Shown here: positions 15,951 to 24,901 of the stretch, in pieces
Numbering within the stretch: the stretch's first letter is position 1
Layout of the letters: each line of letters starts with the position of its first letter
Source of the DNA: Rikenellaceae bacterium
GTDB lineage: Bacteria; Bacteroidota; Bacteroidia; Bacteroidales; Rikenellaceae
Direction of reading: 5' to 3'
Length of the DNA: 64,000 nucleotides
Assembly: GCA_017442365.1 (NCBI GenBank)
Contig: JAFRZW010000002.1
Coordinates: forward strand, 124,001-188,000
Translations under genes and position numbers: made by a program
Notes under the pieces: generated by a model
What the model saw: the letters and a program-made list of their open reading frames with translations, nothing else
What the model was told of the DNA's origin: nothing
Databases searched by the model: none

Positions 15951-18479
15951 ATGATGAATAGCTCGAAAATAGCCTCTTGGGTGCTGCGTTGGGTGGCTCC
16001 CGTGGCACTCTTCTTTGTGGTTGCGGCCGCCTATTTCGCCCCTCAGTTCGAGGGTCGCGTGCTGGCGCAACACGATGTGCAACAGTATCAGGGTATGACC
16101 AGCGATATCCTCGACTCGCGCGAGCGATATGGCGAGGATCCGCAGTGGACGGGTCGAATGTTCGGCGGTATGCCCTCGTATCTGATCAACACCTACTACC
16201 CGTCGGAGTGGATCAAGCACTCGGTGGGGCAGGTGGTTAAGGTGATCGACCAGCCGGCGTCGTTTGTCTTCTTTGCGATGGTGGCGTTTTGGGTAATGTT
16301 GCTGATGATGAAGGTGCGTCGCTGGCCGGCGGTTGTGGGCGCATTGGGATATGGGCTTTCGACCTATTTCTTCCTGATTATCAGCGCAGGACACATCACC
16401 AAGATGTGGGCGCTGGTCTATGCTCCGCTGATGGTCGGAGCGGTGTGGTACGCCTTCAAGCGCAACCGTTGGGCGGGAGCGGCATTGACGGCTCTTTTCA
16501 CAGCATTGCAGGTGGGCGCGGGACACCCGCAGATAACCTACTACTTCGTGCTGGTGATGGGTGCGATGTGGATTGCGCTGCTGGTTGAGGCGGTGCGCGA
16601 GGGGACGTTGCGCAAGTTTGCGTTGACCACGGTGGCGGTTGCATTGGCGGGTGTGCTGGGTGTGGGAGCGAACTTCTCGCCCCTGTGGTACACGATGCAA
16701 CATCAGCCCGAAACGATACGTGGCGGTTCGGAGTTGGCCGTAGCCGAAGATGGTGCCGAGGGGCTTGATCTGCAATATGCTACGGCGTGGAGCTATGGTC
16801 GCACCGAGAGCCTTAACCTGCTCGTTCCGAACTTGATGGGCGGTGCGTCGAACGAAACTTTTGCGGCCGATGGTGCGGTGGCTGAGGCGCTGCGACCCTA
16901 CGGCTTGCAGCAGGTGGCGCAGCAGTTGCCACGCTATTGGGGCGACCAGCCCTATACGGCAGGTCCGACCTACTTAGGTGCGGCGGCGGTGTTGCTGGCG
17001 GTGCTGGCGTGCTTCGTGTTGCGAGGACGTGCTAAGTGGTGGATCGTGGCTGTGTCGGCGGTGGCGTTGCTGCTGTCGTGGGGCAAGAATCTGATGTGGC
17101 TTACGGAGTTGTGTTTCAACTATTTGCCCGCTTATGATAAGTTCCGCACCGTGTCGATGATTCAGGTCATCGTGCAGTGGAGCGTGCCGTTGCTGGCGGC
17201 GTTGGCTCTCTCGCGTCTGAGCGACGAGGAGTACGACCGTGCGAAGGCCGAACGAGGTCTGTATTGGGCAACGGGAATCGTGGGCGGTGCCTGTCTGGTG
17301 ATCGCTCTGTTTGCGGGTTCGATCTTCGATTTCGGAGCGTCGGAGGCCGAGGTGATGATGACCGAGCAATATCGTCAAATGCTTGAATACCAGCAGGGTG
17401 GTTCGCAATACATTGCGCAGGGACTGCACGAGGAGTTGGGTCTGCGTACGGCCGAGGCGATGGCCGCAGAGCGTGCCGAGGTAGCTTCGGCTGACGCTTG
17501 GCGATCGTTGGCATTTGTGCTGGTTGTGGCGGCGATGTTGTGGCTCTATCTGCGTGGCAAGGTGAAGTACGTGGTGGCGATGGCGACCGTGGCGGCGGCA
17601 GTGCTGATCGATCTGGTGGCGGTCAATCTGCGCTATCTGCCTCAGGAGGCATTTGTGAGCGCACGTCGTACGGAGGTACAACCCAACGAGGTCGATAAAT
17701 ATATAATGGCGGACGAGGAACTCGGTTTCCGCGTGCTGAATCTGACGGTTTCGCCCTTCAACGACGCAACGACATCGTACTTCCACCGCTCGGTGGGTGG
17801 CTACCACGGTGCAAAGTTGAGCCGCTATCAGGATATTATCGACAACTACCTGAGCGGGGTCAATTACGGTATCGACTCGACGGCTCAGAAGGTGCTCGAT
17901 ATGCTCAATACCAAGTACTTGATCGTTCCTTCGGAGCAGGGTTACGTGTCGCTCGCGCCCAATTCGACGCAGTGCGGTGCGGCGTGGTTTGTCGATCGAA
18001 TCTACCTGACCGATAGCCCCCGCGACGAGATTGACGCGCTGGCTGAGATCGATCCCCACACCGAGGCGGTCGTTGATTCGCGTTGGGCTGAGGAGGTTGC
18101 CGAGATCGACCTCAGCGACGACTTTACGGCCGAGATCGCCCTCACGGAGTACCGTCCCAACTACCTGCGCTACGAGTATGAGGCGAGTGGTACGGGCGTG
18201 GCGGTCTTCTCGGAGATCTACTACAACAAGGGTTGGAAGGCCTACCTCGATGGCGAGGAGGTGCCCTATTACAGAGCCAATTACATTCTGCGAGCGATGA
18301 CTTTGCCCGCAGGCAAGCACACCGTTGAGTGGCGATTCCGCGCCCCGGCATTTGGTCGGGTTGAGGCGGTAACGCTCTGCTCGTCGATCGCAATTTTGGC
18401 GGGTGTGGTAGCGGTCATTGTGGCTGCGGTGCTGCGCCGTCGTAACAAAAAAGAAAATTCAGATTCAGATGAAAGATAA
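15951..18479 (+). CDS. YfhO-family multi-pass membrane protein
   Basis: A large membrane protein (about 842 residues) with some 12 hydrophobic helices. An extracytoplasmic loop follows helix 1 (YFAPQFEGRVLAQHDVQQYQ), and the C-terminal exported domain ends in GTGVAVFSEIYYNKGWKAYL, PAGKHTVEWRFRAP and a final helix. This matches the YfhO/GT-C-like family, whose members support glycosylation of lipoteichoic acid or other surface polymers in Firmicutes; the function in Bacteroidetes is not established. The ATG at 15942 is possible but leaves an 8-nt leader after the -7-like TTACTTTG, so 15951 or 15954 seems better. Its end overlaps the ftsX start by 11 bp. Confidence 0.85.
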   Translation: MMNSSKIASWVLRWVAPVALFFVVAAAYFAPQFEGRVLAQHDVQQYQGMTSDILDSRERYGEDPQWTGRMFGGMPSYLINTYYPSEWIKHSVGQVVKVIDQPASFVFFAMVAFWVMLLMMKVRRWPAVVGALGYGLSTYFFLIISAGHITKMWALVYAPLMVGAVWYAFKRNRWAGAALTALFTALQVGAGHPQITYYFVLVMGAMWIALLVEAVREGTLRKFALTTVAVALAGVLGVGANFSPLWYTMQHQPETIRGGSELAVAEDGAEGLDLQYATAWSYGRTESLNLLVPNLMGGASNETFAADGAVAEALRPYGLQQVAQQLPRYWGDQPYTAGPTYLGAAAVLLAVLACFVLRGRAKWWIVAVSAVALLLSWGKNLMWLTELCFNYLPAYDKFRTVSMIQVIVQWSVPLLAALALSRLSDEEYDRAKAERGLYWATGIVGGACLVIALFAGSIFDFGASEAEVMMTEQYRQMLEYQQGGSQYIAQGLHEELGLRTAEAMAAERAEVASADAWRSLAFVLVVAAMLWLYLRGKVKYVVAMATVAAAVLIDLVAVNLRYLPQEAFVSARRTEVQPNEVDKYIMADEELGFRVLNLTVSPFNDATTSYFHRSVGGYHGAKLSRYQDIIDNYLSGVNYGIDSTAQKVLDMLNTKYLIVPSEQGYVSLAPNSTQCGAAWFVDRIYLTDSPRDEIDALAEIDPHTEAVVDSRWAEEVAEIDLSDDFTAEIALTEYRPNYLRYEYEASGTGVAVFSEIYYNKGWKAYLDGEEVPYYRANYILRAMTLPAGKHTVEWRFRAPAFGRVEAVTLCSSIAILAGVVAVIVAAVLRRRNKKENSDSDER

Positions 18480-19350
18480 TCGCAAACTCAAACGTCGCGT
18501 ACGCAATTCGTACGCCATTTCGACCGTCAGCATTGCGCTGGTAATCTTCCTGTTAGGCTCGGTCGGCTATCTGTTGTCGGTTGCGGTCAATTCGTCGCGT
18601 GCGTTGCAGAATCGCGCGATGCTGACCGTCGAATTGGCCCGCACGGCCGAACCCGAACAACGCGAGAGTATCGAGCGCCAACTGTCGGCAAAAGAGTACA
18701 TTACGAGTGTCGAATTTTCGAGCAAGGAGTCGAAGGCCGAGGACGAGGCTTTCCGCGAGATGTTTGGCGAGGATTTCGAGAAGGTGCTGGGCGAGAACCC
18801 TCTGCTCGACACCTACGAGGTGCTGCTGGACGGTGCGGTGGTCGAGGCCGAACAGATCGACGAGCTGGTCAGCGAACTGCGCAAAATGAAGGGCGTGAGC
18901 GATGTGATCGTGCCGCTCGGCGTGGTCGAGAAGATCAATTCGACCATCAGCCGTATCCGTACGGTGCTGTGGGTTTTCGGTGGCGTGCTGCTGCTGATTT
19001 CGCTCATACTGCTGAACAATACGATCCGCATTTCGATCTACTCGAAACGATATATCATTAATACTCAGAAACTTGTCGGCGCAACCAAGTGGTTCATTAT
19101 GCGACCCTTCTTGGCGAGTGCATTGTGGCAGGGCGTCTTGGCGGGCGTGGTTGCGGCGGCGCTGTTTGCCCTTGTTTGCTGGCGTTTGGGCGAGGCTATG
19201 CCCGAATTTGGAACGCTCACCGCACCCTCGACGGCGGCGGTGATTATGGCGGCGATGGTGGTCGGAGGCGTTGTGATCTCGCTTTTGTTCACTACCTTTG
19301 CGGTCAATAAGTTTGTCAATATGAAAACGAATAAAATACACCTCTACTAA
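18469..19350 (+). CDS. ftsX: Cell division protein FtsX (permease-like)
   Basis: This 293-residue protein has four membrane helices (near 18-40, 160-182, 215-238 and 260-282), with the periplasmic FtsX extracellular domain between the first two (SVEFSSKESKAEDEAF, LLDTYEVLLDG). The cytoplasmic ends carry RRVRNSYAISTVSIA and YSKRYIINTQKLVGATKWFI, typical of FtsX. With FtsE, encoded elsewhere, it forms an ABC-type complex that activates septal peptidoglycan hydrolases. The true start is the ATG at 18469 inside the end of yfhO; upstream codons in this frame belong to yfhO sequence. The last base of its stop is the first of the next gene's ATG. Confidence 0.93.
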   Translation: MKDNRKLKRRVRNSYAISTVSIALVIFLLGSVGYLLSVAVNSSRALQNRAMLTVELARTAEPEQRESIERQLSAKEYITSVEFSSKESKAEDEAFREMFGEDFEKVLGENPLLDTYEVLLDGAVVEAEQIDELVSELRKMKGVSDVIVPLGVVEKINSTISRIRTVLWVFGGVLLLISLILLNNTIRISIYSKRYIINTQKLVGATKWFIMRPFLASALWQGVLAGVVAAALFALVCWRLGEAMPEFGTLTAPSTAAVIMAAMVVGGVVISLLFTTFAVNKFVNMKTNKIHLY

Positions 19351-19622
19351 TGAAAAAGGAGCAAAATAATCAGCCCTCGACCGATAGTCGTATGGCTCTG
19401 ACCACGAAGAACTATGTGCTGATGCTCGTCGGTTTTGCGGTGATCGTGTTGGGTTTTGTGCTGATGTCGGGTGGTGGCAGTTCGTCGCCCGAAGAGTTTA
19501 ACTACGAGATGTTCAATTTCCGTCGCATTACGTTGGCACCGATTCTGGTGATTGGCGGTTTCGCATTCGAGATCTACGCCATTATGAAGCGTTTCGACGG
19601 CGGCAAATCGAAGGAGGAGTAA
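19350..19622 (+). CDS. DUF3098 small membrane protein
   Basis: A 90-residue protein with a polar N-terminus, a first helix (NYVLMLVGFAVIVLGFVLMS), a short exported loop with GGGSSSPEEFN and FNFRRITLAPILV leading into the second helix. This is the standard DUF3098 layout, a family seen mainly in Bacteroidetes next to ftsX and uppP, as here. Translation start overlaps the ftsX stop by one base. Function is unknown; the constant neighbourhood suggests a role with FtsX or in recycling undecaprenyl carriers. Confidence 0.9.
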   Translation: MKKEQNNQPSTDSRMALTTKNYVLMLVGFAVIVLGFVLMSGGGSSSPEEFNYEMFNFRRITLAPILVIGGFAFEIYAIMKRFDGGKSKEE

Positions 19623-19625
19623 AGC

Positions 19626-20426
19626 GTGAACTATTTGGAGTCGATATTGCTCGGTGTGGTTCAGGGACTTACGGAGTTTCTGCCCGTGTCGAGCAGCGGT
19701 CATCTGCAAATTGCAAAGGAGTTGCTCGGGGTCGAGATCGCCGAGAATCTGACCTTCGACGTTACGCTCCACGCCGCAACGGTGCTGAGCACGATCGTGG
19801 TGTTGCGCAAGCAGATTTGGGATCTGTTGCGCGGATTGTTCCGTTTCGAGCGTAACTCGCAGACCGAATATGTGGGCAAGATTCTGCTGTCGATGATCCC
19901 GATCGGTATCGTCGGCTTTGCGTTCAAGGATCATCTCAACGAAATGCTCTCGTCGCCCGCTATTATGCTGATTGTGGGCGCAATGCTACTGCTGACGGCG
20001 GCTCTGCTGACCTTCGCCGCTCACGCCAAGGAGCGCAACAAGGAGCAGATTTCGTGGCGCGACGCGCTGATCATCGGCTGCGCACAGGCGGTGGCGGCTA
20101 TGCCCGGTCTGTCGCGTTCGGGTACCACGATCGCAACGGGTCTGCTGCTCGGCAACCGCCGTGATACGATCGCCCAATTCTCGTTCCTGATGGTTCTGCC
20201 CCCGATTTTGGGCGAGGCGCTGCTCGACCTCATCAAGAGCGCGGGCGAAACGGCAGCGACGGGAATCTCGGCAGGCGTAATGGCGGCAGGCTTCGTGTCG
20301 GCATTCGTTACGGGTTGCCTGGCTTGTAAGTTTATGCTCGGCATTGTGCGCCGCGGTAAACTGACCTGGTTTGCGGTTTATTGCGCGGTAGCAGGTGTGG
20401 TGGCTATTCTGAGCTATATAATATAG
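19626..20426 (+). CDS. uppP: Undecaprenyl-diphosphatase (BacA/UppP)
   Basis: Dephosphorylates undecaprenyl diphosphate after peptidoglycan and other polymer synthesis, recycling the carrier; overproduction gives bacitracin resistance. The 266-residue polytopic protein holds the two inverted-repeat active-site motifs: [14 protein letters not shown] (residues 13-26) and [17 protein letters not shown]. The start is GTG at 19626, 3 bp after the DUF3098 stop; no ATG is available before the conserved N-terminus. It is followed by a structured repeat, not directly by truB. Confidence 0.96.
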   Translation: MNYLESILLGVVQGLTEFLPVSSSGHLQIAKELLGVEIAENLTFDVTLHAATVLSTIVVLRKQIWDLLRGLFRFERNSQTEYVGKILLSMIPIGIVGFAFKDHLNEMLSSPAIMLIVGAMLLLTAALLTFAAHAKERNKEQISWRDALIIGCAQAVAAMPGLSRSGTTIATGLLLGNRRDTIAQFSFLMVLPPILGEALLDLIKSAGETAATGISAGVMAAGFVSAFVTGCLACKFMLGIVRRGKLTWFAVYCAVAGVVAILSYII

Positions 20427-20485
20427 TATATAGTAACAAGTCAAAATATAATATAAGGAGTAATAAACCTTTACGGTTTTCTTCG

Positions 20486-20603
20486 CGCGACCTGCGGTCG
20501 CGTAGGCAAATATGACCCACCCCCAAACCCCCGCCTCAGGCAGGGGCTTAGCCACGCTGAGCGTGGCGGGTGCAAGTGGGGCGCAGATGGCGTCGGGGTG
20601 GGT
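20486..20603 (+). repeat. Structured intergenic repeat, family 1, copy A
   Basis: Between uppP and truB. A 5' hairpin CGCGACC-TGC-GGTCGCG (20486-20502) is followed after 12 nt by a 35-nt core (20515-20549). The core itself can fold through the CCCCGCCT/AGGCAGGGG region. One nucleotide later comes a 3' hairpin with a 7-bp stem (20551-20567). The element is closed by ACCCACCCC (20515-20523) pairing with GGGGTGGGT (20595-20603). Copy B (32251-32328, minus) has the same core at 34 of 35 positions and the same spacings. It looks like a REP-type element or structured RNA, not a simple terminator, because no T-run follows. Confidence 0.75.
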
Positions 20604-20630
20604 GCAAAACGGATATTTATTTAGGAATAA

Positions 20631-21326
20631 ATGGAGAATACAATCAACTATAACGAGGGTCATATCATTGTGGTCGATAAGCCCTACGAATGGACCTCGA
20701 CCGACGTGGTGCGCAAAATCAAATACAACCTGCGCCACAAGGGTTACAAAAATATCAAGGTGGGGCACGCCGGAACGCTCGATCCGTTGGCTACGGGCGT
20801 GCTGATTGTCTGCGTGGGTAAGGCTACGAAGATGGTCGAGCAGCTGCAAGCCGAAGAGAAAGAGTACGTTACCGAGATGGAGTTGGGCGCAACGACGCCG
20901 AGCTACGATATGGAGCACCCGATCGACGCCACCTATCCCACCGACCACATCACGCGCGAGCGAGTGGAGGCGGCATTGGCGGAGCTGTGTGGCGAGCGAA
21001 TGCAGACCCCGCCCGTCTATTCGGCCAAGAAGATCGATGGTCGCCGTGCTTACGAGTACGCCCGCGAGGGTGCCGTAGCCGAGACCGAGACCAAGATGCG
21101 TCAGGCGCTGATCAATATCTACGAGATGGAGCTGTTGGAGTACGATATGCCCCGAATCAAAATCCGAGTGCGTTGCAGCAAGGGTACCTATATCCGCTCG
21201 ATTGCGATGGAGTTGGGCGAAAAACTCGAAAGTGGAGCCTATCTGCGCTCGTTGTGCCGCACCCGAAGTGGCGGTTTCACGTTGGCTCTGGCCGAAAATC
21301 TCGATAAAATATTGGAAAATCTCTAA
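20631..21326 (+). CDS. truB: tRNA pseudouridine(55) synthase
   Basis: Converts U55 to pseudouridine in the T-loop of tRNAs. The 231-residue protein has the N-terminal VVDKPYEWTSTDVVRKIK motif, the catalytic loop VGHAGTLDPLATGVL with Asp51, TPPVYSAKKIDGRRAYEYAR, and the C-terminal CSKGTYIRSIAMELG and LCRTRSGGF segments. It is a compact TruB without a PUA domain, as is common outside Proteobacteria. It begins 204 bp after uppP, with the structured repeat in between, and is followed 83 bp later by queA. Confidence 0.97.
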   Translation: MENTINYNEGHIIVVDKPYEWTSTDVVRKIKYNLRHKGYKNIKVGHAGTLDPLATGVLIVCVGKATKMVEQLQAEEKEYVTEMELGATTPSYDMEHPIDATYPTDHITRERVEAALAELCGERMQTPPVYSAKKIDGRRAYEYAREGAVAETETKMRQALINIYEMELLEYDMPRIKIRVRCSKGTYIRSIAMELGEKLESGAYLRSLCRTRSGGFTLALAENLDKILENL

Positions 21327-21409
21327 TCGAGTGAAACAAAATCGAATCGATTACGTATTGTATATATTAATGCGCTGTCTTTTACAGTAAATAAAATACG
21401 AAATACGAT

Positions 21410-22459
21410 ATGAAACTTTCGCAGTACGGCTATTCGTTTTCGCCCGAAATGTTGGCAAAGTACCCGACCGACAACCGCGACGACTCGCGTCTGATGGTCA
21501 TCAACCGTGCCAAAGGTACGATCGAGCACAAAACGTTCAAAGATGTAATCGACTATTTCTCAGCGGACGACATCTTCATTTTCAACAATACCAAAGTATT
21601 CCCTGCACGCCTCTATGGCAATAAGGAGAAGACCGGCGCCGAGATCGAGATCTTCCTTCTGCGCGAATTGAACCGCGAGCAGCGTCTGTGGGACGTGCTG
21701 GTCGATCCCGCGCGTAAGATCCGTATCGGCAACAAACTCTATTTCGGTGATGACGATCTGCTGGTGGCTGAGGTGATCGACAACACCACCTCGCGCGGTC
21801 GCACGTTGCGTTTCTTGTTCGATGGCGACTACGACGAGTTCAAGAAGGCTCTCTATGAGCTGGGCGAAACGCCTCTGCCGCGTTGGGTGCGCGAGAAGGT
21901 CGAGGAGATTGACGATGAGCGCTATCAGACCATCTTCGCTAAGCACGAGGGCGCAGTGGCAGCTCCGACGGCAGGTCTGCACTTCTCGAAACACCTTCTG
22001 AAACGTATGGAGATCAAGGGTATCAACTCGACCGAGATCACGCTGCACGTGGGTTTAGGTAACTTCCGCACGGTCGATGTTGAGGACCTGACCAAGCATA
22101 AGATGGACTCGGAGCAGATCATCGTAACGCCCGAATCGGCCGAGGCGGTCAATCGTACCAAGCAGAATGGCCACCGCGTGGTTGCAGTGGGTACGACCGT
22201 AATGCGCACGATCGAGAGCACGGTCTCGACCAACGGAATGTTGAAGCCCTACGACGGCTGGACCAACAAGTTCATCTTCGCGCCCTACGAATTTACGGTT
22301 GCCGACGCAATGATCTCGAACTTCCACCTGCCCTATTCGACGCAGTTGATGATGGTGGCAGCGTTCGGAGGCTACGATCTGGTGATGGAGGCCTATCGCG
22401 TGGCGAAGGAAGAGGGGTACAGATTTGGTACTTACGGCGATGCGATGCTGATTCTTTAA
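21410..22459 (+). CDS. queA: S-adenosylmethionine:tRNA ribosyltransferase-isomerase
   Basis: Transfers the ribosyl moiety of SAM to preQ1 at tRNA position 34 to form epoxyqueuosine. The 349-residue protein has [19 protein letters not shown], the [20 protein letters not shown] signature (near 180-199), the [13 protein letters not shown] stretch and the C-terminal [19 protein letters not shown] motif. Length is normal for QueA. It follows truB, so two tRNA-modification genes sit together in the envelope gene cluster. The promoter of the next gene lies just after its stop. Confidence 0.97.
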   Translation: MKLSQYGYSFSPEMLAKYPTDNRDDSRLMVINRAKGTIEHKTFKDVIDYFSADDIFIFNNTKVFPARLYGNKEKTGAEIEIFLLRELNREQRLWDVLVDPARKIRIGNKLYFGDDDLLVAEVIDNTTSRGRTLRFLFDGDYDEFKKALYELGETPLPRWVREKVEEIDDERYQTIFAKHEGAVAAPTAGLHFSKHLLKRMEIKGINSTEITLHVGLGNFRTVDVEDLTKHKMDSEQIIVTPESAEAVNRTKQNGHRVVAVGTTVMRTIESTVSTNGMLKPYDGWTNKFIFAPYEFTVADAMISNFHLPYSTQLMMVAAFGGYDLVMEAYRVAKEEGYRFGTYGDAMLIL

Positions 22460-22470
22460 GAAATTTTTCG

Positions 22471-22478
22471 TAACTTTG
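22471..22478 (+). promoter_or_regulatory. Promoter -7 element before the GT5-like gene
   Basis: TAACTTTG, a perfect TAnnTTTG match, 23 bp upstream of the ATG at 22502 and only 12 bp after the queA stop. No good -33 box is seen at the expected distance. Confidence 0.55.
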
Positions 22479-22501
22479 CAGAATGAGAAAAAAGTAGAAT
22501 A

Positions 22502-23311
22502 ATGGCTAAACACAGAATTCTATACGTTTGTCAGCAGATTGTGCCCTATCTGCCCGAGTCGGATATGGCGACGCTCTGCCGCACGTTGGTGCAGGCGATG
22601 CAGGAACGAGGTAATGAGATCCGTACCTTTATGCCTCGTTATGGTTGCATTAACGAATATCGTAACCAATTGCACGAGGTGATCCGTCTGTCGGGTATGA
22701 ACCTCATTATCAATGATAACGACCACCAGCTGATCATCAAGGTTGCCTCGATTCCGTCGGCTCGTGTGCAGATCTACTTTATCGATAACGACGACTGCTT
22801 CTCGCGTAAGGCGGTGATGACCGACGAGGCGGGCAAGCTCTTCGAGGATAATGACGAGCGTGCGATTTTCTTCGCTCGCGGTGTGTTGGAGACGGTCAAG
22901 AAGTTGCGCTGGGAGCCTACGATCGTGCATTGCCACGGTTGGTTTTCGAGCATCGTGCCGATCTATCTGCGCGAGGTCTTCTCGGACGACCCGATCTTCA
23001 AAGATGTCAAGATCGTAGCGTCGATCTATGACGAGGGCTTCGAGGGCGAACTGAGCAGCGAAATGGTGAATAAGATCGTCAATGAGGGTGTCGATGCGAA
23101 AAAAATGAAAAATATTGAGCAGCCCTCATACCAAAACCTGATGAAGCTCGTTATTGATTATGCCGACGGTATTATCGTCGAGACCCCGACGCTCGATGCC
23201 GAGTTGGCCGATTATCTGGCTGCAAGTGGCAAGAAAGTGCTTGGATATCAGGACAAAACAACGACTGAGTATTTGGACAACTATCAGAAATTCTATGATG
23301 AATTGCAATAA
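22502..23311 (+). CDS. Short glycogen/starch synthase-like protein (GT5 N-terminal domain only)
   Basis: This 269-residue protein resembles the N-terminal catalytic domain of GT5 glycogen/starch synthases: RILYVCQQIVPYLPESDMA at the start, RTFMPRYGCINEYRNQ, and IVHCHGWFSSIVPIYL near 140. The C-terminal GT-B domain with the ADP-glucose-binding motifs is absent. The loop that normally carries KxGGL near the N-terminus is changed to PESDM, so the usual ADP-glucose site looks lost. Similar short proteins occur in Bacteroidales next to DUF4270 genes, as here. It may be regulatory or structural rather than an active synthase. Confidence 0.8.
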   Translation: MAKHRILYVCQQIVPYLPESDMATLCRTLVQAMQERGNEIRTFMPRYGCINEYRNQLHEVIRLSGMNLIINDNDHQLIIKVASIPSARVQIYFIDNDDCFSRKAVMTDEAGKLFEDNDERAIFFARGVLETVKKLRWEPTIVHCHGWFSSIVPIYLREVFSDDPIFKDVKIVASIYDEGFEGELSSEMVNKIVNEGVDAKKMKNIEQPSYQNLMKLVIDYADGIIVETPTLDAELADYLAASGKKVLGYQDKTTTEYLDNYQKFYDELQ

Positions 23312-23312
23312 A

Positions 23313-24761
23313 ATGAGTTTGCGCCGAGCGATTTCGGCTCTCGTGGCTCTCTGTGCTGCGGTGGTTATGCTGGGTGCCTGCACCGAAGTCGATGACGCAT
23401 TGGGTAGCGATCTGATTCCCGAAAATCAGCGAATGACAATTCGTATCGATACGCTCCGTAATCTCGAAACCTACATCGCACAGAGCGACTCGGTGAAGTC
23501 GCGTATCAAGGGTAGCGGTTATGCCTATATCGGTCAATTGCGTAACGATACGTTTGGTCTGCGTCGTTGCTCGTTCATCTCGCAGATACTGCCTACGCAG
23601 TTGCCATATCGAGCAGGTTTCGGTATTGATCCGATCTTCGACTCGGTGATATTCACCTACTCGATTTCGGACTACAAGGGCGACACTATGGCGGCGCAGA
23701 AATTCTATGTCTATGAGGTCAATCGCAAGTTTGTTCCTGAGGATTCGACCTTCTATGTCAATTTCGACGCTGAGGGTTATGTCAATCCCGAGCCTCTGTT
23801 CGAGTTCGAGATCACTTCGCCGACCAAGACCTCATCGCGTGCCTATCCCACCGAGGCGGGTCTTGACTATATCAAGCGATTGATGCAGACCGATACCGTT
23901 ACGTACTATAACGATACGCTGTGGGTCAATAAGTTCCACGGTCTGTATGTTGTGCCTGAGCAGACCGACAGCGAGTCGAAGGTGATCTATCGCACCGAGA
24001 CCTCGTACACCGGTCTGGAATTGTGGTTGCGCGACCACGACTCGATTGATAACAACCTGATCCTCGATACGATTGTGGCATCGTATGCCTGCTATGCCAA
24101 GGACGCTAAGATGGGTAACATTGCTGCCAATATGGTCGAGCACGACTACGAAGGTTCGATCGTGGGCGCCTTGGGCGTGAACGATACGCTCGCAAGCGAT
24201 CCGATTCAGCGCACGATCTATGTCGAGGGTATGGGTGGCGTTATGGGCTACGTGAAGGTAACCGATCAGTTCGTCGAGAAGCTGGCAGAGCTGGGCGACG
24301 AGGCAAAGAATGGTGGCTACTCGACTGTGTCGATCAACCAAGCTATGGTCTATTTCCCGCTGACGGTCAATGTTAAGGATCCGGCGGAGCGTCCCGTGGC
24401 AATTCCTTTCCTCGATGCAGCTCCCACGCGCTTGGGTATGTACACCGCCTTCGCGTCGCTGACGGGTATTCCCGACTACGATCACGAGTATGAGGAGTCG
24501 CTTTCGAACTATGGCGAGAGCTACAAACTGCCCTACGGTGGTGAGTTGAACCGTTCGCGTGGTTGCTACACGATGGATGTTACCGCGTATGTCCAGCGAA
24601 TGTGGAGCGAGTACCAGCGTGCCGATGGCAATCTCGACGAGGTTAAATATCGTTCGATTTTTGTAGCTCCGGCGGCGGACGATATGTTCACGCTTGGTCA
24701 GGTTGCGCTGCAAGGCAACGATGCCATAGAGATCGTGCTGACCTATACGCTAATGAGGTAG
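23313..24761 (+). CDS. DUF4270 lipoprotein
   Basis: A 482-residue lipoprotein: MSLRRAISALVALCAAVVMLGAC gives a signal peptide with lipobox LGAC and Cys23. The mature part starts TEVDDALGSDLIPENQRMTI, typical of DUF4270, and is rich in short beta-strands with Asp, Thr and Tyr. The true start is the ATG at 23313, 1 bp after the preceding stop, since upstream codons in this frame overlap that gene and lack a signal sequence. DUF4270 proteins are outer-surface or periplasmic lipoproteins of unknown role in Bacteroidetes. The tight coupling to the GT5-like gene is notable. Confidence 0.87.
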   Translation: MSLRRAISALVALCAAVVMLGACTEVDDALGSDLIPENQRMTIRIDTLRNLETYIAQSDSVKSRIKGSGYAYIGQLRNDTFGLRRCSFISQILPTQLPYRAGFGIDPIFDSVIFTYSISDYKGDTMAAQKFYVYEVNRKFVPEDSTFYVNFDAEGYVNPEPLFEFEITSPTKTSSRAYPTEAGLDYIKRLMQTDTVTYYNDTLWVNKFHGLYVVPEQTDSESKVIYRTETSYTGLELWLRDHDSIDNNLILDTIVASYACYAKDAKMGNIAANMVEHDYEGSIVGALGVNDTLASDPIQRTIYVEGMGGVMGYVKVTDQFVEKLAELGDEAKNGGYSTVSINQAMVYFPLTVNVKDPAERPVAIPFLDAAPTRLGMYTAFASLTGIPDYDHEYEESLSNYGESYKLPYGGELNRSRGCYTMDVTAYVQRMWSEYQRADGNLDEVKYRSIFVAPAADDMFTLGQVALQGNDAIEIVLTYTLMR

Positions 24762-24780
24762 GCAAAACTGCTGAAACACA

Positions 24781-24826
24781 ACGAGAAAACAACCTAAGTG
24801 CGTACGCGACTTAGGTTTTCTCGTTT
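24781..24826 (+). terminator. Terminator after the DUF4270 gene
   Basis: A long hairpin: ACGAGAAAAC then AACCTAAGT (24791-24799) pairs with ACTTAGGTT (24809-24817) and TTCTCGT (24818-24824), around a GC-rich loop, then T residues. It begins 19 bp past the stop of the lipoprotein gene. Confidence 0.75.
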
Positions 24827-24901
24827 ATAGAGAACAAACCGTAAAAATGGAATTGGGATCGCCCGCGCGCGATCCGATATATAATATAGCAACTAAGAGC
24901 A

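Noticed and set aside
20427-20630. Family-1 repeat as a plain terminator for uppP
   Set aside because: No T-run follows either hairpin, and the conserved core and spacings seen in copy B are not expected of a simple terminator.
20512-20805. A 97-residue open frame over the family-1 repeat and the truB start
   Set aside because: It is out of frame with truB, composed of repeat sequence, and shows no protein features.
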